From Pseudonocardia sp. HH130630-07 (lineage in GTDB: Bacteria > Actinomycetota > Actinomycetes > Mycobacteriales > Pseudonocardiaceae): a stretch of DNA of 64,000 bases. The notes under the pieces are model-generated. The model was not told the DNA's origin. It searched no databases and saw only the letters and a program-made list of their open reading frames with translations. Made by a program: the position numbers and the translations under genes. Positions 25,262-32,869 of this stretch are shown here, one piece after another. The DNA lies in assembly GCF_001698125.1 (NCBI RefSeq), contig NZ_CP013856.1, positions 1-64,000 of the forward strand, written 5' to 3'. Each line of letters opens with the position of its first letter. The first letter of the stretch is position 1.

Positions 25262-25756
25262 CTACAGGTCCATCTCCGTCTCCGCGTGCTGCTGGATCCA
25301 GAAGGAGCGCTCGGCCAGCTCTTCGTCGGTCGGCCCGCGACCTGGAACGGGCCGCGGTTCGGGCTCCCCTGCGGCCTCGCGCTGCTGCTCGGTGACCTCG
25401 ACGGCGGCCAGGGCCTGTTCGGCACGGTGGACCCCTGCGTTGGCGTGACAGACCGCGTTGAGGTTGGCCAGGCTGGGCTCGTGGTCCCGCTCGTCGCGGG
25501 CGGTCTCCAGGTCGTCGCGCGCGTCGAGGAGCTGCTGTTCGGCCTGGGCGACGTCCAGGGCGCGGAACGAGCCATCGGTCATCAGGCCGAGATCGTTCAC
25601 GGCGTTGGCCTCGTACCACTCCGGCGGCATGATGTCGCCGTAGTAGACCCCGGCCCCGGGGGCGAGTGCGCCGGGTTCGGCGAGACCGAGTTCGATCATC
25701 CGGGTGTCGGTCTTGGCGGTGTGGTCGTCCCATCCGGGCCGGCGTGTGTCGCTCAT
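25262..25756 (-). CDS. Hypothetical protein with coiled-coil segment, 164 aa
   Basis: Preceded by GAGGAG. An N-terminal globular part contains YYGDIMPPEWYEANAV. A helical, heptad-like stretch follows (about 70-125, AEQQLLDARDDLETARDERD). The C-terminus is acidic. No family recognised. Single-gene unit with leader copy 3 upstream and a terminator downstream. Confidence 0.5.
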   Translation of the reverse strand: MSDTRRPGWDDHTAKTDTRMIELGLAEPGALAPGAGVYYGDIMPPEWYEANAVNDLGLMTDGSFRALDVAQAEQQLLDARDDLETARDERDHEPSLANLNAVCHANAGVHRAEQALAAVEVTEQQREAAGEPEPRPVPGRGPTDEELAERSFWIQQHAETEMDL

Positions 25757-25799
25757 CGTGGCTCCTCGTGGTGTTGGACGGGTGGTGATGTGCCTGCGC

Positions 25800-25960
25800 G
25801 AGCGCGGCGAGACCGGGTGCGGCGGGGGTTCGGTGCTGGCCCGAGCGGGGTGGGAACTCGCGTAGCGGGTCCGAGCGAAGCGAGGCGATGTCCCACCCGG
25901 TCGGTGTCGGCCGCCGGTTCATCGCCCGGTTCCCGGGCACGGTGTGCTGTGTTTCGGGCG
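25800..25960 (-). promoter_or_regulatory. Nested-inverted-repeat leader element, copy 3
   Basis: Inner arms CGAGCGGGGTGGGA (25842-25855) and TCCCACCCGGTCGG (25891-25904). It shares GGGGGTTCGGTGCTGGCCCGAG, GCGGGTCCGA and CCGGTTCATCG with copy 4. The outer stem is weaker here than in copies 1, 2 and 5. Confidence 0.6.
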
Positions 25961-26113
25961 CTCACCTCACCCGACACCGCGCAGTAGCCTCAGCCTGGCG
26001 ATCCGGCCGCGTGAGCCACCCCAGCCAGCAGTCCGCGGCGTGAGCCTGGGCGCGGTGGGTGACACTGCCGGGGGTTCGACGCGGTCAACGACGGGGGAGG
26101 CGCCATCGACGCG

Positions 26114-26590
26114 ATGACGGCCTGGGCGAGCCCGGGGCTGCTCTCGGCCGACGACGATCCGGCCACGGCCCTCGCCTACGTGACCGTCACCTTCGCCGTG
26201 ACCGTCGAGACCGGCGATCCGCATCCGGCGGCCGAGCCGGTCGACGCGATCATCTCGGCGCTGCTCGGCCGCGGGTTCGCGATGCTGACATCCATGGATC
26301 CCGGCGCGCTACGCGCGGCTCCGGCACTACCGGGGTGGTCCGGTGTGATCACCGGCGAGGACCGGATCCGGCTCGGTGCACCGGGCGAGCAGTTCTACGA
26401 CGGCGACCTCGGCGCCGCTGTCCCCGCCCGGTGGCGCTCCACCGCCCTGACTCGGGGCAGGTTGGTGGTGCTGGTCGCCACCCGACTGGACCTGCACCGC
26501 GACGACCGGGCCGAGCAAGCGCACAGCGCCCTGCACGACGGTCGGCTCCTCGCCGGGCAGGTCCCGCCACGGGGCTCACCGGTCCCGTAG
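26114..26590 (+). CDS. Hypothetical protein, 158 aa
   Basis: The only plus-strand gene in this stretch, with GGGGGAGG upstream. The product has repeated beta-strand patterns (VTVTFAVTVETG, FAMLTSMDPG, LVVLVATRLDL). No motif was recognised. It is convergent with the lasso-peptide operon, ending 24 bases from the acetyltransferase stop. Whether it belongs to that cluster is unknown. Confidence 0.45.
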   Translation: MTAWASPGLLSADDDPATALAYVTVTFAVTVETGDPHPAAEPVDAIISALLGRGFAMLTSMDPGALRAAPALPGWSGVITGEDRIRLGAPGEQFYDGDLGAAVPARWRSTALTRGRLVVLVATRLDLHRDDRAEQAHSALHDGRLLAGQVPPRGSPVP

Positions 26591-26614
26591 CGGGCTCCCG
26601 CCGATCCGAGCGGA

Positions 26615-27238
26615 TCAGCCGGTGGCGAGATGGGCGTCGGCGACGACGTCCATGATCAGCTCGTCGGCTTCGGCGCCACGCCAGTACCCGGCGCGGCGCA
26701 GCCGCCCCGCGTGGGCGAACCCGGCCTTCTCGTAGGCGACGATCGCGCCGGTGTTGGGCTCGAGGACCTTGAGCCACACCGAACGCAGCGCCGAGATGGT
26801 GAACGCGTAGTCCAGGGTCAGCCGGGTCGCCTCGACCGCGAGGCCTCGGCCGCGGCCGCCGGCGCCGAGCAGGATGATGAACTCCGCCGTGCGCACGTAG
26901 TGGTCGATGCGCAGCGCGCTGGTCCCGACCGGCACCGGCCCCCCAGGCCGAGTCAGGTCGTAGATGGTGAACCGCGGGATGGTGCCCATGCTGCGGGCCT
27001 GGGCGTCGTAGCCGGCCAACCGCGCTTCGAGCGATTCCGGGGTCTGGCGGCCCATCCCGGCGATGACGGCGGGCTCGTTCTCCCACTGCCAGTACAGCTC
27101 GGCCAGCTCGCGGGTGAACGGGCCCAGCGCGGTGCGCTCGCCCCGCATCCACAGCATCGGTGTGGCCGCGGGGGCGGGGTCGCCACTCGTGGCGCCGGGG
27201 TTGGAAGTGTCGGTGTGGCCGTTGGAGGTCAGCGTCAT
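26615..27238 (-). CDS. GNAT N-acetyltransferase of the lasso-peptide cluster
   Basis: The 207-residue protein has the GNAT core: EFIILLGAGGRGRGLAVEAT (acetyl-CoA pyrophosphate loop, here GGRGRG) and LKVLEPNTGAIVAYEKAGFAH, close to the RimJ/RimL type. It overlaps the peptidase stop by 4 bases (ATGA), so it is made with the lasso enzymes. Albusnodin, an acetylated lasso peptide of Streptomyces albus, requires a cluster-encoded acetyltransferase that modifies a core lysine (from memory). The precursor here has one core lysine at the matching position, which is the likely target. Confidence 0.75.
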   Translation of the reverse strand: MTLTSNGHTDTSNPGATSGDPAPAATPMLWMRGERTALGPFTRELAELYWQWENEPAVIAGMGRQTPESLEARLAGYDAQARSMGTIPRFTIYDLTRPGGPVPVGTSALRIDHYVRTAEFIILLGAGGRGRGLAVEATRLTLDYAFTISALRSVWLKVLEPNTGAIVAYEKAGFAHAGRLRRAGYWRGAEADELIMDVVADAHLATG

Positions 27239-27993
27239 GAGGTGTCTCCTTTCGCCGCCCGGTCACGGCCGCGCGCGGGGTCGGGTTCGGGCAGCTGGAT
27301 CAGTGGTGTGAAGCGCAGCGTGGAGGTGGGCTCGCCGACGGGGCAGCCGTCGAGGCGCAGCCAGGCGTGCAGCCTGATCGGATCCGCGGCGATCCCGTGG
27401 CACCACCCAGCTCGCCGGCCGGTGACGGCCAGGGCGAGCATCGCCGCGACGGTTTCCTCCAAGCACGCTGTCCGGAACGGAGATACGCCTCCGATGACGC
27501 GCACACAGTGTAGGACCGCGACCACCTGGGTGTCGCGCGCCGGACGGCGCGCCACCCCCGCCGCGATACGGACCAGGCGCAGCATGCGCGAGAACCCACG
27601 GGCCCGGCGCCCGGTCGTGCGCACGAGCAGCACTGCTGCGAGCGCGCACGCCGCGATCGGTGCCCACGCCGGCGACAGCGGCCCGCGCACCGGGAGTGCG
27701 CCCGGCGCTTCCTGGGTGCCCCAGCTGGCCTCGGTTTCCGGGAGGTCGACGATCGGCGCGGACTCCTGGCCCGGCTGGGCCGGGTGCAGGAACCCCGCGC
27801 TCGACAGGCTCGCGGCCAGCGCCTCGGCCTCGGTGCCGGGCGCCCAGGTGCCGGTGGCGTCGAGGTCGAGGAAGGCCTCGCGCTGGGAGCCGAGTAGGGC
27901 GCGCACCGTGCCGGTGCGTGCGTGCAGCAGCACGACGGTGTGGCCGAGATCCGCGGCACGGACCTCGGGCGGACGGACGAGCAGCGTGGTCAT
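27235..27993 (-). CDS. Fused lasso-peptide leader-binding (RRE) and leader peptidase protein (B1-B2)
   Basis: The 252-residue protein starts with a PqqD-like RRE domain (about 1-85; VVLLHARTGTVRALLGSQREAFLDLDATG). An Ala/Leu-rich hydrophobic stretch follows around 130 (APIAACALAAVLLV), then a transglutaminase-like cysteine protease with Cys in RTACLEETVAAML (about 176), His in RLHAWLRLDG (about 208) and the nearby Asp. These are the family hallmarks of lasso B2 peptidases. It removes the leader so that the cyclase can close the ring. The start overlaps the cyclase stop (TGATG). Most actinobacterial clusters keep B1 and B2 separate, so the fusion is notable. Confidence 0.8.
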   Translation of the reverse strand: MTTLLVRPPEVRAADLGHTVVLLHARTGTVRALLGSQREAFLDLDATGTWAPGTEAEALAASLSSAGFLHPAQPGQESAPIVDLPETEASWGTQEAPGALPVRGPLSPAWAPIAACALAAVLLVRTTGRRARGFSRMLRLVRIAAGVARRPARDTQVVAVLHCVRVIGGVSPFRTACLEETVAAMLALAVTGRRAGWCHGIAADPIRLHAWLRLDGCPVGEPTSTLRFTPLIQLPEPDPARGRDRAAKGDTS

Positions 27994-29789
27994 CAGAAGA
28001 CCTCCCATCGGGAGTGGGTCGAGCCCGCTGGTCGCGGGTCCTCGTCGGTGGTGGTCCAGCGGGCGGCCGCGGGCCGCTGGTCGAGGGCGCGTAGCCACAC
28101 CTCGGTGGCCAGGACGGGGTTGAGCTGGTGGAACCCGATGCCCGGGGCGCCGGCGGCGGCGCGGGTGAGCAGCGCCCGGTAGTGGGCGGGGTCGATCAGG
28201 CCGCGGGCGGCCAGCTCGCCGTCGACGAGCCCGGTGAGGGCCTGGAGGTGGGTGCGCAGTCCCCGGTACTGGTCGGGGGTGAAGTCGCCCTTCGTCCGCC
28301 GCGCCGTCACCGTCTCGGGCAGCAGCCCGGCCATGGCCTGGCGCAGCACCGGCTTGTAGTCACCCGGCGCGGCGCGCAGCGGTCCGGGGACCGCGAGTGC
28401 GGCCTCGACCACGCTCGCGTCGGTGAACGGGTTGTGCAGGGTGATGCCGTGGAGCTGTTCGATGATCTGTGCGTCGGCGCGGGCGGTGCGGGCCACGACC
28501 CGCATCGCTGTGCGGGTGCGTGCCGCCTCGCCCGGCTCGCCGCGGGCCGCGGCCGCCCGGGCCCCGGCGAGCAGCGGCCAGACCGCCGTGCGCCGCAGCC
28601 GGGCCCAACCCAACGCGTGACGCAGTAGTAGCGCCTGCGAGTGCAGGGTTCGCGTTGCGGCGAGGTCGGGCAGGTATCCGGGTTGCGGGCCGAGCAGGGT
28701 GTCCCCACCGTCGCCGGTCACCAGGTCCCCGACCCCACGACCGGCCAGCAGCGCGAGTTCGGCGTCGAACCGGGCGATCGCGACCGTGGACGGCGCCGGC
28801 TCATCGGTCGCCGGAACCAGCTCACCCATCCGCCCGTAGGGCAGGTGACGGTCATCCAGGGGGCAGAGCAGGTGCTCCACGGTCCGGGCCAGCCCGGCCA
28901 GCCCGGTGCGGGCGTAGACGACCGCAGCGCGGGCGTAGTCGAGATCCCCACCCGCGGTGGTCCCGGCCGGGTGCACCGTCACCGCCACAGCGGCGTGGCC
29001 CAGGTCCTCGGCGCGAGCGGTGCGGCACTGGGCGAGCAGCATCGCCAGCGACGTCGAGTCCATTCCCCCTGAGCAGTCCGCGGCCACTGCATGGCCGGTC
29101 GAGCTGGCACCCGCGGCGATCTCGGCGACCGCTCCCTGCATCGCCGCCCGTAGCCGGTCAGCCGGCTGATCGGGCCCGCTGCTCGGGGCGCCGGCGGTGG
29201 CGAGCGGGCGGATCGTGGTCCCCGACGCGGAGACGGTCAGGCGGGCACCGGGCGGTACTGCGGTGACCCCGGCGAACGCCGACCGGTCGCCGGTCCCGCT
29301 GCCGTGCTCGGTGCTGTGTGCCGGGTGCAGGTGGGCGTGTAGCCATGTGTCGTCGACGTTGGCGCCGATCAGGGCGGCGAGCGCCACTGCGCTCGATCCC
29401 CACAGCGGGGCGCCGTCGGCGGTGGTCGCGGTGTAGATGGGCTGGACCCAGCCAGGATCGGTGAGCACCACCGTGGCCTCATCGGTGATCTCCACGACGG
29501 TGTAGGCCCCGGACAACGCGGTGACCGCCGAGTCGGGCACCCCGTGTCGGACCCAGTGCTCCAGCACCTCGACGTCGCAGCGGGCGCGCCCCAGGACCGC
29601 CACCGTCGGGCCGGGGCCCTGCACGGTCGCGGCCTGCGAGCTGGGCCAGTCTCCGCACACCCACGCCGTTCTGACGTCCCGGCCGAGCGCGCAGGCGCCG
29701 GCCGGGTACCCGGCCCCGGTGCAGCCGGTGCCGGTGTGGGCAGGGCCGGGGGCGGCGGTGCCGCGGCCACCGAACCATCGAACGCTCAT
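27993..29789 (-). CDS. Lasso-peptide macrolactam synthetase (asparagine-synthetase-like cyclase)
   Basis: This 598-residue enzyme resembles asparagine synthetase B. It has a degenerate N-terminal glutaminase-like domain without Cys1, and an ATP-pyrophosphatase domain with ADCSGGMDSTSLAML (about 240) and LVTGDGGDTLLG. It should adenylate the acidic ring residue and form the isopeptide bond with Gly1 of the core. ATG 29789 has GGGAGG at ideal spacing; the open frame upstream to 29879 crosses the intergenic hairpin and is not used. Second gene of the A-C-B-acetyltransferase operon. Confidence 0.85.
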   Translation of the reverse strand: MSVRWFGGRGTAAPGPAHTGTGCTGAGYPAGACALGRDVRTAWVCGDWPSSQAATVQGPGPTVAVLGRARCDVEVLEHWVRHGVPDSAVTALSGAYTVVEITDEATVVLTDPGWVQPIYTATTADGAPLWGSSAVALAALIGANVDDTWLHAHLHPAHSTEHGSGTGDRSAFAGVTAVPPGARLTVSASGTTIRPLATAGAPSSGPDQPADRLRAAMQGAVAEIAAGASSTGHAVAADCSGGMDSTSLAMLLAQCRTARAEDLGHAAVAVTVHPAGTTAGGDLDYARAAVVYARTGLAGLARTVEHLLCPLDDRHLPYGRMGELVPATDEPAPSTVAIARFDAELALLAGRGVGDLVTGDGGDTLLGPQPGYLPDLAATRTLHSQALLLRHALGWARLRRTAVWPLLAGARAAAARGEPGEAARTRTAMRVVARTARADAQIIEQLHGITLHNPFTDASVVEAALAVPGPLRAAPGDYKPVLRQAMAGLLPETVTARRTKGDFTPDQYRGLRTHLQALTGLVDGELAARGLIDPAHYRALLTRAAAGAPGIGFHQLNPVLATEVWLRALDQRPAAARWTTTDEDPRPAGSTHSRWEVF

Positions 29790-29850
29790 CGTCTCGACCT
29801 CCCAGGTCGGGTTCTCCGGCGCACCCCGGGGGGTGGGGTGCTGTAACGAC

Positions 29851-29888
29851 GAGGGCCCGGTGAACGACAGTGCGTTCACCGGGCCCTC
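29851..29888 (-). terminator. Hairpin between lasso precursor and cyclase genes (attenuator-like)
   Basis: Perfect 16-bp stem GAGGGCCCGGTGAACG / CGTTCACCGGGCCCTC with loop ACAGTG. Partial terminators after lasso precursor genes are known to favour precursor mRNA over enzyme mRNA. Confidence 0.7.
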
Positions 29889-29905
29889 GCGCCTACGGCC
29901 TTGGA

Positions 29906-30013
29906 TCAGGCGTAGACGTAGCGCTTGTCCTCCGACGTGCCCGAACCACCGCCCTCGGTCAGGACCGCGGCGTCACCCAGCTCGACCATCTCGGTCTCGT
30001 TGTGCTGCGACAT
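29906..30013 (-). CDS. Lasso-peptide precursor, albusnodin-like (35 aa)
   Basis: Too short for routine gene finding. ATG 30011-30013 follows GAGGAGGTGATC, a near-perfect ribosome-binding site, and TGA ends at 29906. The leader is about residues 1-20 and ends VLTE, with Thr at -2 as the family requires. The predicted core is GGGSGTSEDKRYVYA, with Gly1 as ring amine and Glu8 or Asp9 as ring acid. It matches the remembered albusnodin core in length and in SEDKR at positions 7-11; Lys10 is the candidate acetylation site. The leader lacks the common Tyr-x-x-Pro recognition motif and has MVELGDAAVLTE instead. Confidence 0.85.
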   Translation of the reverse strand: MSQHNETEMVELGDAAVLTEGGGSGTSEDKRYVYA

Positions 30014-30122
30014 GCAAGATCACCTCCTCTCGGGTGTGCTCGTAGGCGCATCGACCAAGTACTGGCCGCGCGCTGCCTTCCCCAGCCGCTACCGGCCGGA
30101 TCCGGGCCCACCGCCGGTCGCG

Positions 30123-30323
30123 GTGGGACGTGACTCGCCCGCACCGCGCGGGCCGCCGCGCCGGGGACGCGCGCTCGCCCGACCGGTGTGACACCACCCC
30201 GCCCGCACTCGGTGGGCCGAGGGACGAAGTCGGTGGTGTCACCCGCGTCGGGTGTGGCTGGCGCGGCATCGGTGGGGAAGGCGGACCGTGGGGTGCAGAG
30301 TCACCACGTCCCCACATCGACGG
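30123..30323 (-). promoter_or_regulatory. Nested-inverted-repeat leader element, copy 4 (upstream of lasso precursor)
   Basis: Outer arms GGGACGTGACTC (30125-30136) and GAGTCACCACGTCCC (30298-30312). Inner arms GGTGTGACACCACC (30185-30198) and GGTGGTGTCACC (30232-30243). It is about 75% alike, by eye, to the copy at 38310-38500 and shares the GCTCGCCCGACCGGTGTGAC core with the other copies. It starts about 110 bases upstream of the precursor start codon. Confidence 0.7.
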
Positions 30324-30486
30324 CGGAGGATGCTCCGACCGGGCGCCACGGTGGTCCCGGCCGCGGTCGTGCTACCGGCACGAGGCCTCACTCACCCCGG
30401 CTCCGGGCGGCGGCGCTGCGCGTGGGCGTCGGTAGTGGTCTGACGACTATCGTTCGACGCGGCTGTAGCCGTTGTCGATCGTCACC

Positions 30487-30514
30487 CCCGCCGGGACCGA
30501 TCGGTCCCGGCGGG
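30487..30514 (-). terminator. Perfect palindromic terminator after whiB
   Basis: CCCGCCGGGACC, GATC, GGTCCCGGCGGG: a 12-bp stem with a 4-base loop, 22 bases past the WhiB stop codon. Confidence 0.6.
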
Positions 30515-30535
30515 CCTGGCTCTGGTCCGGTCCGG

Positions 30536-30940
30536 TCATGCGCTGGTGCGGGCGTCGGCCCGCCACCGGTCGAGGGTGCGGCGGCTGACACCGGTCTGGG
30601 CGGCGACGTCGTCGATCCGATCGCCCTGCTCGACCCGGGCGATGGCCTCAGCTCGTCGTCGGGCCCGTTCACTGCGTGGAGTCCGGTGGTCGGTGCGGCG
30701 GGGGCGGCCGGCGTCGCGGCCTCGCCGTAGGGCGCGGCGCTCGTCCTCGCTCAGCCCGCCCCATACCCCGATCTGCCCGGTGGACAGGGCCCACTCCCGG
30801 CAGGCGGCCATGACTGGGCACCGGCGGCACACGGCCTTGGCGGCGTCGAGCTGGCGCTCGGCGGCTGGCCCGGACCCGACGACGAAGAACAGCTCCGGGT
30901 CCTCGTCGCGACACGGCAGGGCGTTGTCCAGGAAGTTCAT
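30536..30940 (-). CDS. WhiB-family iron-sulfur regulator with C-terminal helix-turn-helix
   Basis: The 134-residue protein has the four [4Fe-4S] cysteines at 10, 38, 41 and 47 (VCRRCPVMAAC) and the GVWGGLSEDERR turn that contacts sigma factor in this actinobacterium-specific family. The last 35 residues (DDVAAQTGVSRRTLDRWRAD) form an extra helix-turn-helix absent from classic WhiB proteins. It probably activates or senses stress for the surrounding plasmid block. Its own leader is short, and a terminator follows. Confidence 0.85.
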   Translation of the reverse strand: MNFLDNALPCRDEDPELFFVVGSGPAAERQLDAAKAVCRRCPVMAACREWALSTGQIGVWGGLSEDERRALRRGRDAGRPRRTDHRTPRSERARRRAEAIARVEQGDRIDDVAAQTGVSRRTLDRWRADARTSA

Positions 30941-30977
30941 CGCTGCTCACCTCTTTCGGCGGTCGGGTGGGGTGGAG

Positions 30978-31023
30978 ACCGGGCGGGGCACCGCCTGAGG
31001 GGTGGCTGGGTGCCCCGCCCGGT
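30978..31023 (-). terminator. Terminator after ssb
   Basis: 15-bp stem ACCGGGCGGGGCACC / GGTGCCCCGCCCGGT with a 16-base loop, just past the ssb stop. Confidence 0.6.
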
Positions 31024-31036
31024 GGCCGACCGGGGG

Positions 31037-31444
31037 TCAGTCGGCCGTCTGGGGAGCGGTGGTCGAACCGGCTCGTTCGCGCCCGGGCTGGCGGGTCACC
31101 GTCGCCCTCGCGCGGCGCAGGTCGGCGGCGATGGTCTGGGCCCGCAGCTCGGTGCGCCGGACCGGGTAGTCGGCCCCGGCGGGGGTGAAGGAGTTGTCGG
31201 CGAGCTTGCCGATCACGATCACGGCGTCCCCGGCGTGCAGCGACTCCGCGGTGTTCTCGGCCAGCTCGCGGAAGGCGACCACCTCGGTCCAGACCGGGGG
31301 GTTCTCGCGCCACTCGCCGCTGCGGCGATCGAAGTACCGGTCGTTCTGGGCGATCGAGAACCGCAGGACCGCGTCCCCGGTGTGCTCGCTGTAGAGCAGC
31401 TCGGGCGCCTTGCCGATGTTGCCGGTCAGGGTGATCTCGTTCAT
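31037..31444 (-). CDS. ssb: Single-stranded DNA-binding protein
   Basis: The 135-residue product has an OB-fold pattern: MNEITLTGNIGKAPEL, VLRFSIAQNDRYF, VVAFRELAENTAESLHAGDAVIVIGKL. The C-terminus is basic then polar (ends TAPQTAD) and lacks the acidic DDDIPF-type tip used by host SSB to recruit partners. Plasmid SSBs are typical leading-region genes that coat the incoming strand. GGAGG precedes ATG 31444, and leader copy 5 lies directly upstream. Confidence 0.85.
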   Translation of the reverse strand: MNEITLTGNIGKAPELLYSEHTGDAVLRFSIAQNDRYFDRRSGEWRENPPVWTEVVAFRELAENTAESLHAGDAVIVIGKLADNSFTPAGADYPVRRTELRAQTIAADLRRARATVTRQPGRERAGSTTAPQTAD

Positions 31445-31489
31445 GGGTACCTCCAGGGGGTGTCGGGCTGGTTGGTGACGCGGCCCTGC

Positions 31490-31651
31490 CTCAGCGCGGC
31501 GGCGCGAGGCCCGTCAGGGGTGGCGGGGGTTCGGTGCTGGCCCGAGCGGGTGGGAATCCGCGAAGCGGGTCCGAACGCAGTGAGGCCCCTGTCCCACCCG
31601 CTCGGCGTCCGGGCGCCGGTTCATCGGCACGTACCTCGCGCCGGGGTGCTG
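31490..31651 (-). promoter_or_regulatory. Nested-inverted-repeat leader element, copy 5 (upstream of ssb)
   Basis: Outer arms 31490-31508 and 31633-31651 pair in 15 of 19 positions. Inner arms CCGAGCGGGTGGGA (31541-31554) and TCCCACCCGCTCGG (31591-31604) are perfect. Followed on the minus strand by GCTGAGGCAGGGCCGCG, also found in copies 2 and 6. Confidence 0.75.
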
Positions 31652-31802
31652 ACCTTCGGGCGTCTCCACACCTGGGCACCGACATCCCCAGGAGGCATCC
31701 CGCCCCACCGGGGGCACTCGTTCCCGGCCGACGCGTCGCAGCGTGGCGGGCACGGCCGCCGTCAGCAGACAGCCACAGCGCCCAGACAGCCCAGACCCAT
31801 GC

Positions 31803-32375
31803 TCAGACCCAGACGACGTCGCGCTGGTGGGCTCGCGCGTAGAGCGTGACCTCGCGCAGCACGGTGAGCCGGTCCTGCAGCCACCCGGCCTGGCGCCCGA
31901 AGTCGATCACCGCGCCGTCGCGGTGCTCGGTGGCTGGTACGCCGGCGTCGGCGGGCGCCGCCGCCAAGGCCAGCTCGACCCGGCCGAGCATCAGCTCCGC
32001 GGGCAGAGATCCCACCAGGGCATCCTCGGCGTCCTGCGGAGTGGACGGCGCGATCCCGGCCATGGACGCCGGGTGCAGGTCGCCGGCGCCGATCTCCGGG
32101 CACAGGCCCAGGGCACGCAGCAGCGTGCGCGCCTGGACGCTGGCCACGTCCAGGCGTGGTTCGTCGTCGGTGCTGCGGTACTCGACGACGTAGCCCGCTT
32201 GGCCGGCGCACCACGGATCCGTGCAGAACCGGTGGTGTTCGGCCAGGCCCGCGGTCGCGGCGGTGTAGTCGCGGAACCGTCGCCGGTCCTGGCGCGGGTC
32301 GGCGAGGCAGTGGATCGACGCGCCGAGCACGGTCGCACCGGCGGCGGGCTCGGCGGGGAAGAAGGTGACGGTCAC
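31803..32375 (-). CDS. Hypothetical protein, 190 aa
   Basis: The GTG start overlaps the previous stop (GTGA) and follows GGGAG. The N-terminal half has HCLADPRQDRRRFRDY and two close Cys (FCTDPWCAG). The C-terminal half is helical. Not recognised. Translationally coupled to the 32773 gene, so the two products probably act together. Confidence 0.5.
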   Translation of the reverse strand: MTVTFFPAEPAAGATVLGASIHCLADPRQDRRRFRDYTAATAGLAEHHRFCTDPWCAGQAGYVVEYRSTDDEPRLDVASVQARTLLRALGLCPEIGAGDLHPASMAGIAPSTPQDAEDALVGSLPAELMLGRVELALAAAPADAGVPATEHRDGAVIDFGRQAGWLQDRLTVLREVTLYARAHQRDVVWV

Positions 32376-32773
32376 GGTCGGCTCCCTGCTGCTGGTGTTC
32401 GGGCGGGCAGGCCGCCGTGGTGGATGGCGTAGAGGTCGGTGAGGTGCTCGCAGACGTCGCGGGACTCCCCGGCGGTGATCATCGGGAGGAACTGGCGGGT
32501 GTAGATGCCGCTGCTGCCCTCGACGAAGCACATCCCGCCGGGCATCAGGTCACACGGCTGCGGGCCCTCGCCGGGCACCTGCTCGCGCACGTCGTGGAAC
32601 TCCACCCCGCCCATGTCCGGCGCATCGAGGTGAGCCCAGAGCTCGACGGCTCCGGCGGGGCCGGAGCAGATCAGCGAGTGCTTGGTGTGGAGTCCGCGGA
32701 CCTGGCGCCGACCCCAGAGGGTCAGGCCGGGAACGTGGAGGATCTCGCCGTTGATGTGGGCCAGGGTGTTCAT
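32372..32773 (-). CDS. Hypothetical protein, 133 aa
   Basis: First gene of a two-gene unit. The product contains NGEILHVPGLTLWGRRQVRG and a Gly-Met rich CDLMPGGMCFVEG. It resembles no family I know. The upstream gap (32774-32869) contains a terminator for the preceding gene. Confidence 0.5.
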   Translation of the reverse strand: MNTLAHINGEILHVPGLTLWGRRQVRGLHTKHSLICSGPAGAVELWAHLDAPDMGGVEFHDVREQVPGEGPQPCDLMPGGMCFVEGSSGIYTRQFLPMITAGESRDVCEHLTDLYAIHHGGLPARTPAAGSRP

Positions 32774-32827
32774 CGCGTGTGCCTCTCGTTCGGGACCGGC
32801 TCGGAGCCAGAGCCTGTGGTGATCGGC

Positions 32828-32861
32828 GGCCAGGGGAACGGGAGTGCCCGTCCTCCTGGCC
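32828..32861 (-). terminator. Hairpin terminator
   Basis: GGCCAGGGGAACGGG and CCCGTCCTCCTGGCC pair with two mismatches around a 4-base loop, 9 bases past the 32870 stop codon. Confidence 0.5.
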
Positions 32862-32869
32862 GGAGGTGG

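Noticed and set aside
26114..26590. Immunity gene of the lasso cluster
   Set aside because: It is on the opposite strand with its own ribosome-binding site and no membrane or binding motif; there is no evidence beyond proximity.
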